Source: Streptomyces sp. ISL-100 (GTDB lineage: Bacteria > Actinomycetota > Actinomycetes > Streptomycetales > Streptomycetaceae). Taken from it: a DNA stretch of 64,000 nt. How positions within the stretch are numbered: the stretch's first letter is position 1; each line of letters starts with the position of its first letter. The stretch spans positions 62,001 through 126,000 of the forward strand of contig NZ_JAGGOK010000012.1 in NCBI RefSeq assembly GCF_018614615.1, given 5' to 3'. The notes beneath the pieces were generated by a model. That model was given only the letters and a program-made list of their open reading frames with translations, did not search any database and had not been told where the DNA came from. The translations under genes were made by a program, and so were the position numbers. Shown here in pieces: positions 63,877-64,000 of this stretch.

Positions 63877-64000
63877 AGCCCTGAGGTACCTGGAGTCCCG
63901 CAAGAACCTCACCGGCAGCGCATGCGGCATCGTCGGCCTTGCCCTCACCTTCACCGGGCTCGCGGGCGCGTACTGGCCGGTCGTCGTCGCGGGCCTGTAC
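63863..64000 (+). CDS. Membrane protein following the VWA gene (partial at window edge)
   Basis: 46 codons are visible from a GTG that overlaps the end of the VWA gene by 14 bp. The sequence VATNKALRYLESRKNLTGSA leads into a hydrophobic stretch (CGIVGLALTFTGLAGAYWPV, then VVVAGLY), so it starts with a short cytoplasmic lead and at least one membrane helix. It continues the substrate-binding/TelA/VWA operon. Family not identifiable from this part. Confidence 0.75.
   Translation, partial: MATNKALRYLESRKNLTGSACGIVGLALTFTGLAGAYWPVVVAGLY

Overview
The window is typical Streptomyces chromosome: very high G+C with G/C-rich third codon positions, many GTG starts, tightly overlapping ATGA/GTGA gene junctions, and families characteristic of the genus (XRE-DUF5753/DUF397 pairs, RsbW-like ATPases, LtrA, MocR, GH18 chitinase with a DasR-type site, DUF1152). 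No rRNA, intact tRNA, CRISPR array, replication origin or prophage was recognised. All calls come from reading the sequence; no database search was run.

Left part (1-9.3 kb). A HINT-type polymorphic toxin with a Flp-pilin-like leader and its probable immunity gene, a lipoprotein, a TetR regulator facing a wrecked MDR dehydrogenase, a PadR-GDSL hydrolase pair facing a SnoaL-like gene, an AbiEi/DUF559 protein, and a first set of RsbW-like ATPase plus XRE-DUF5753 regulator plus small partner.

9.4-21.4 kb, minus strand. A long Tad/Flp pilus locus. In transcription order it holds a zinc-ribbon protein of unknown role, CpaB, a TadZ-TadE fusion, TadE, TadA, TadB, TadC, an embedded histidine kinase and response regulator, Flp pilin, a TadG-like protein, a lipoprotein and an OmpA-domain protein. 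A 14-bp box is shared by the Flp, lipoprotein and toxin promoters, which ties the toxin locus to the pilus locus. A 2-kb gene-poor island follows (21.5-23.5 kb), built from two arms of about 425 bp in inverted orientation around a decayed transposase.

23.5-35.1 kb. A second XRE/DUF397/ATPase set is followed by a compact two-operon cluster. One operon encodes two ATP-grasp ligases, an MFS exporter and a FemAB/GNAT-like transferase; the divergent one encodes a HemN-like radical SAM enzyme and a DUF1152 protein. It looks like a small, possibly undescribed peptide or amide natural-product pathway. A secreted GH18 chitinase and a truncated third ATPase copy follow.

35.2-46 kb. Two small membrane proteins; a five-gene envelope operon (coiled-coil protein, DUF1023-type hydrolase, lipoprotein, coiled-coil protein, and a mycosin-like subtilase whose catalytic serine is replaced by valine); a divergent Nramp-like transporter; a secreted M14 carboxypeptidase; and a TnpB element sitting in what was a GntP permease gene.

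46-64 kb. D-amino-acid and sugar-acid catabolism genes (frameshifted ridA, IclR regulator, PfkB kinase, amino-acid deaminase, D-aminoacylase), an MptB-type mannosyltransferase, a MocR regulator facing a phosphodiesterase, a secreted serine protease, LtrA, an AlaA-like aminotransferase, and an operon of substrate-binding protein, TelA and a VWA lipoprotein whose N-terminus is encoded by a dispersed repeat.
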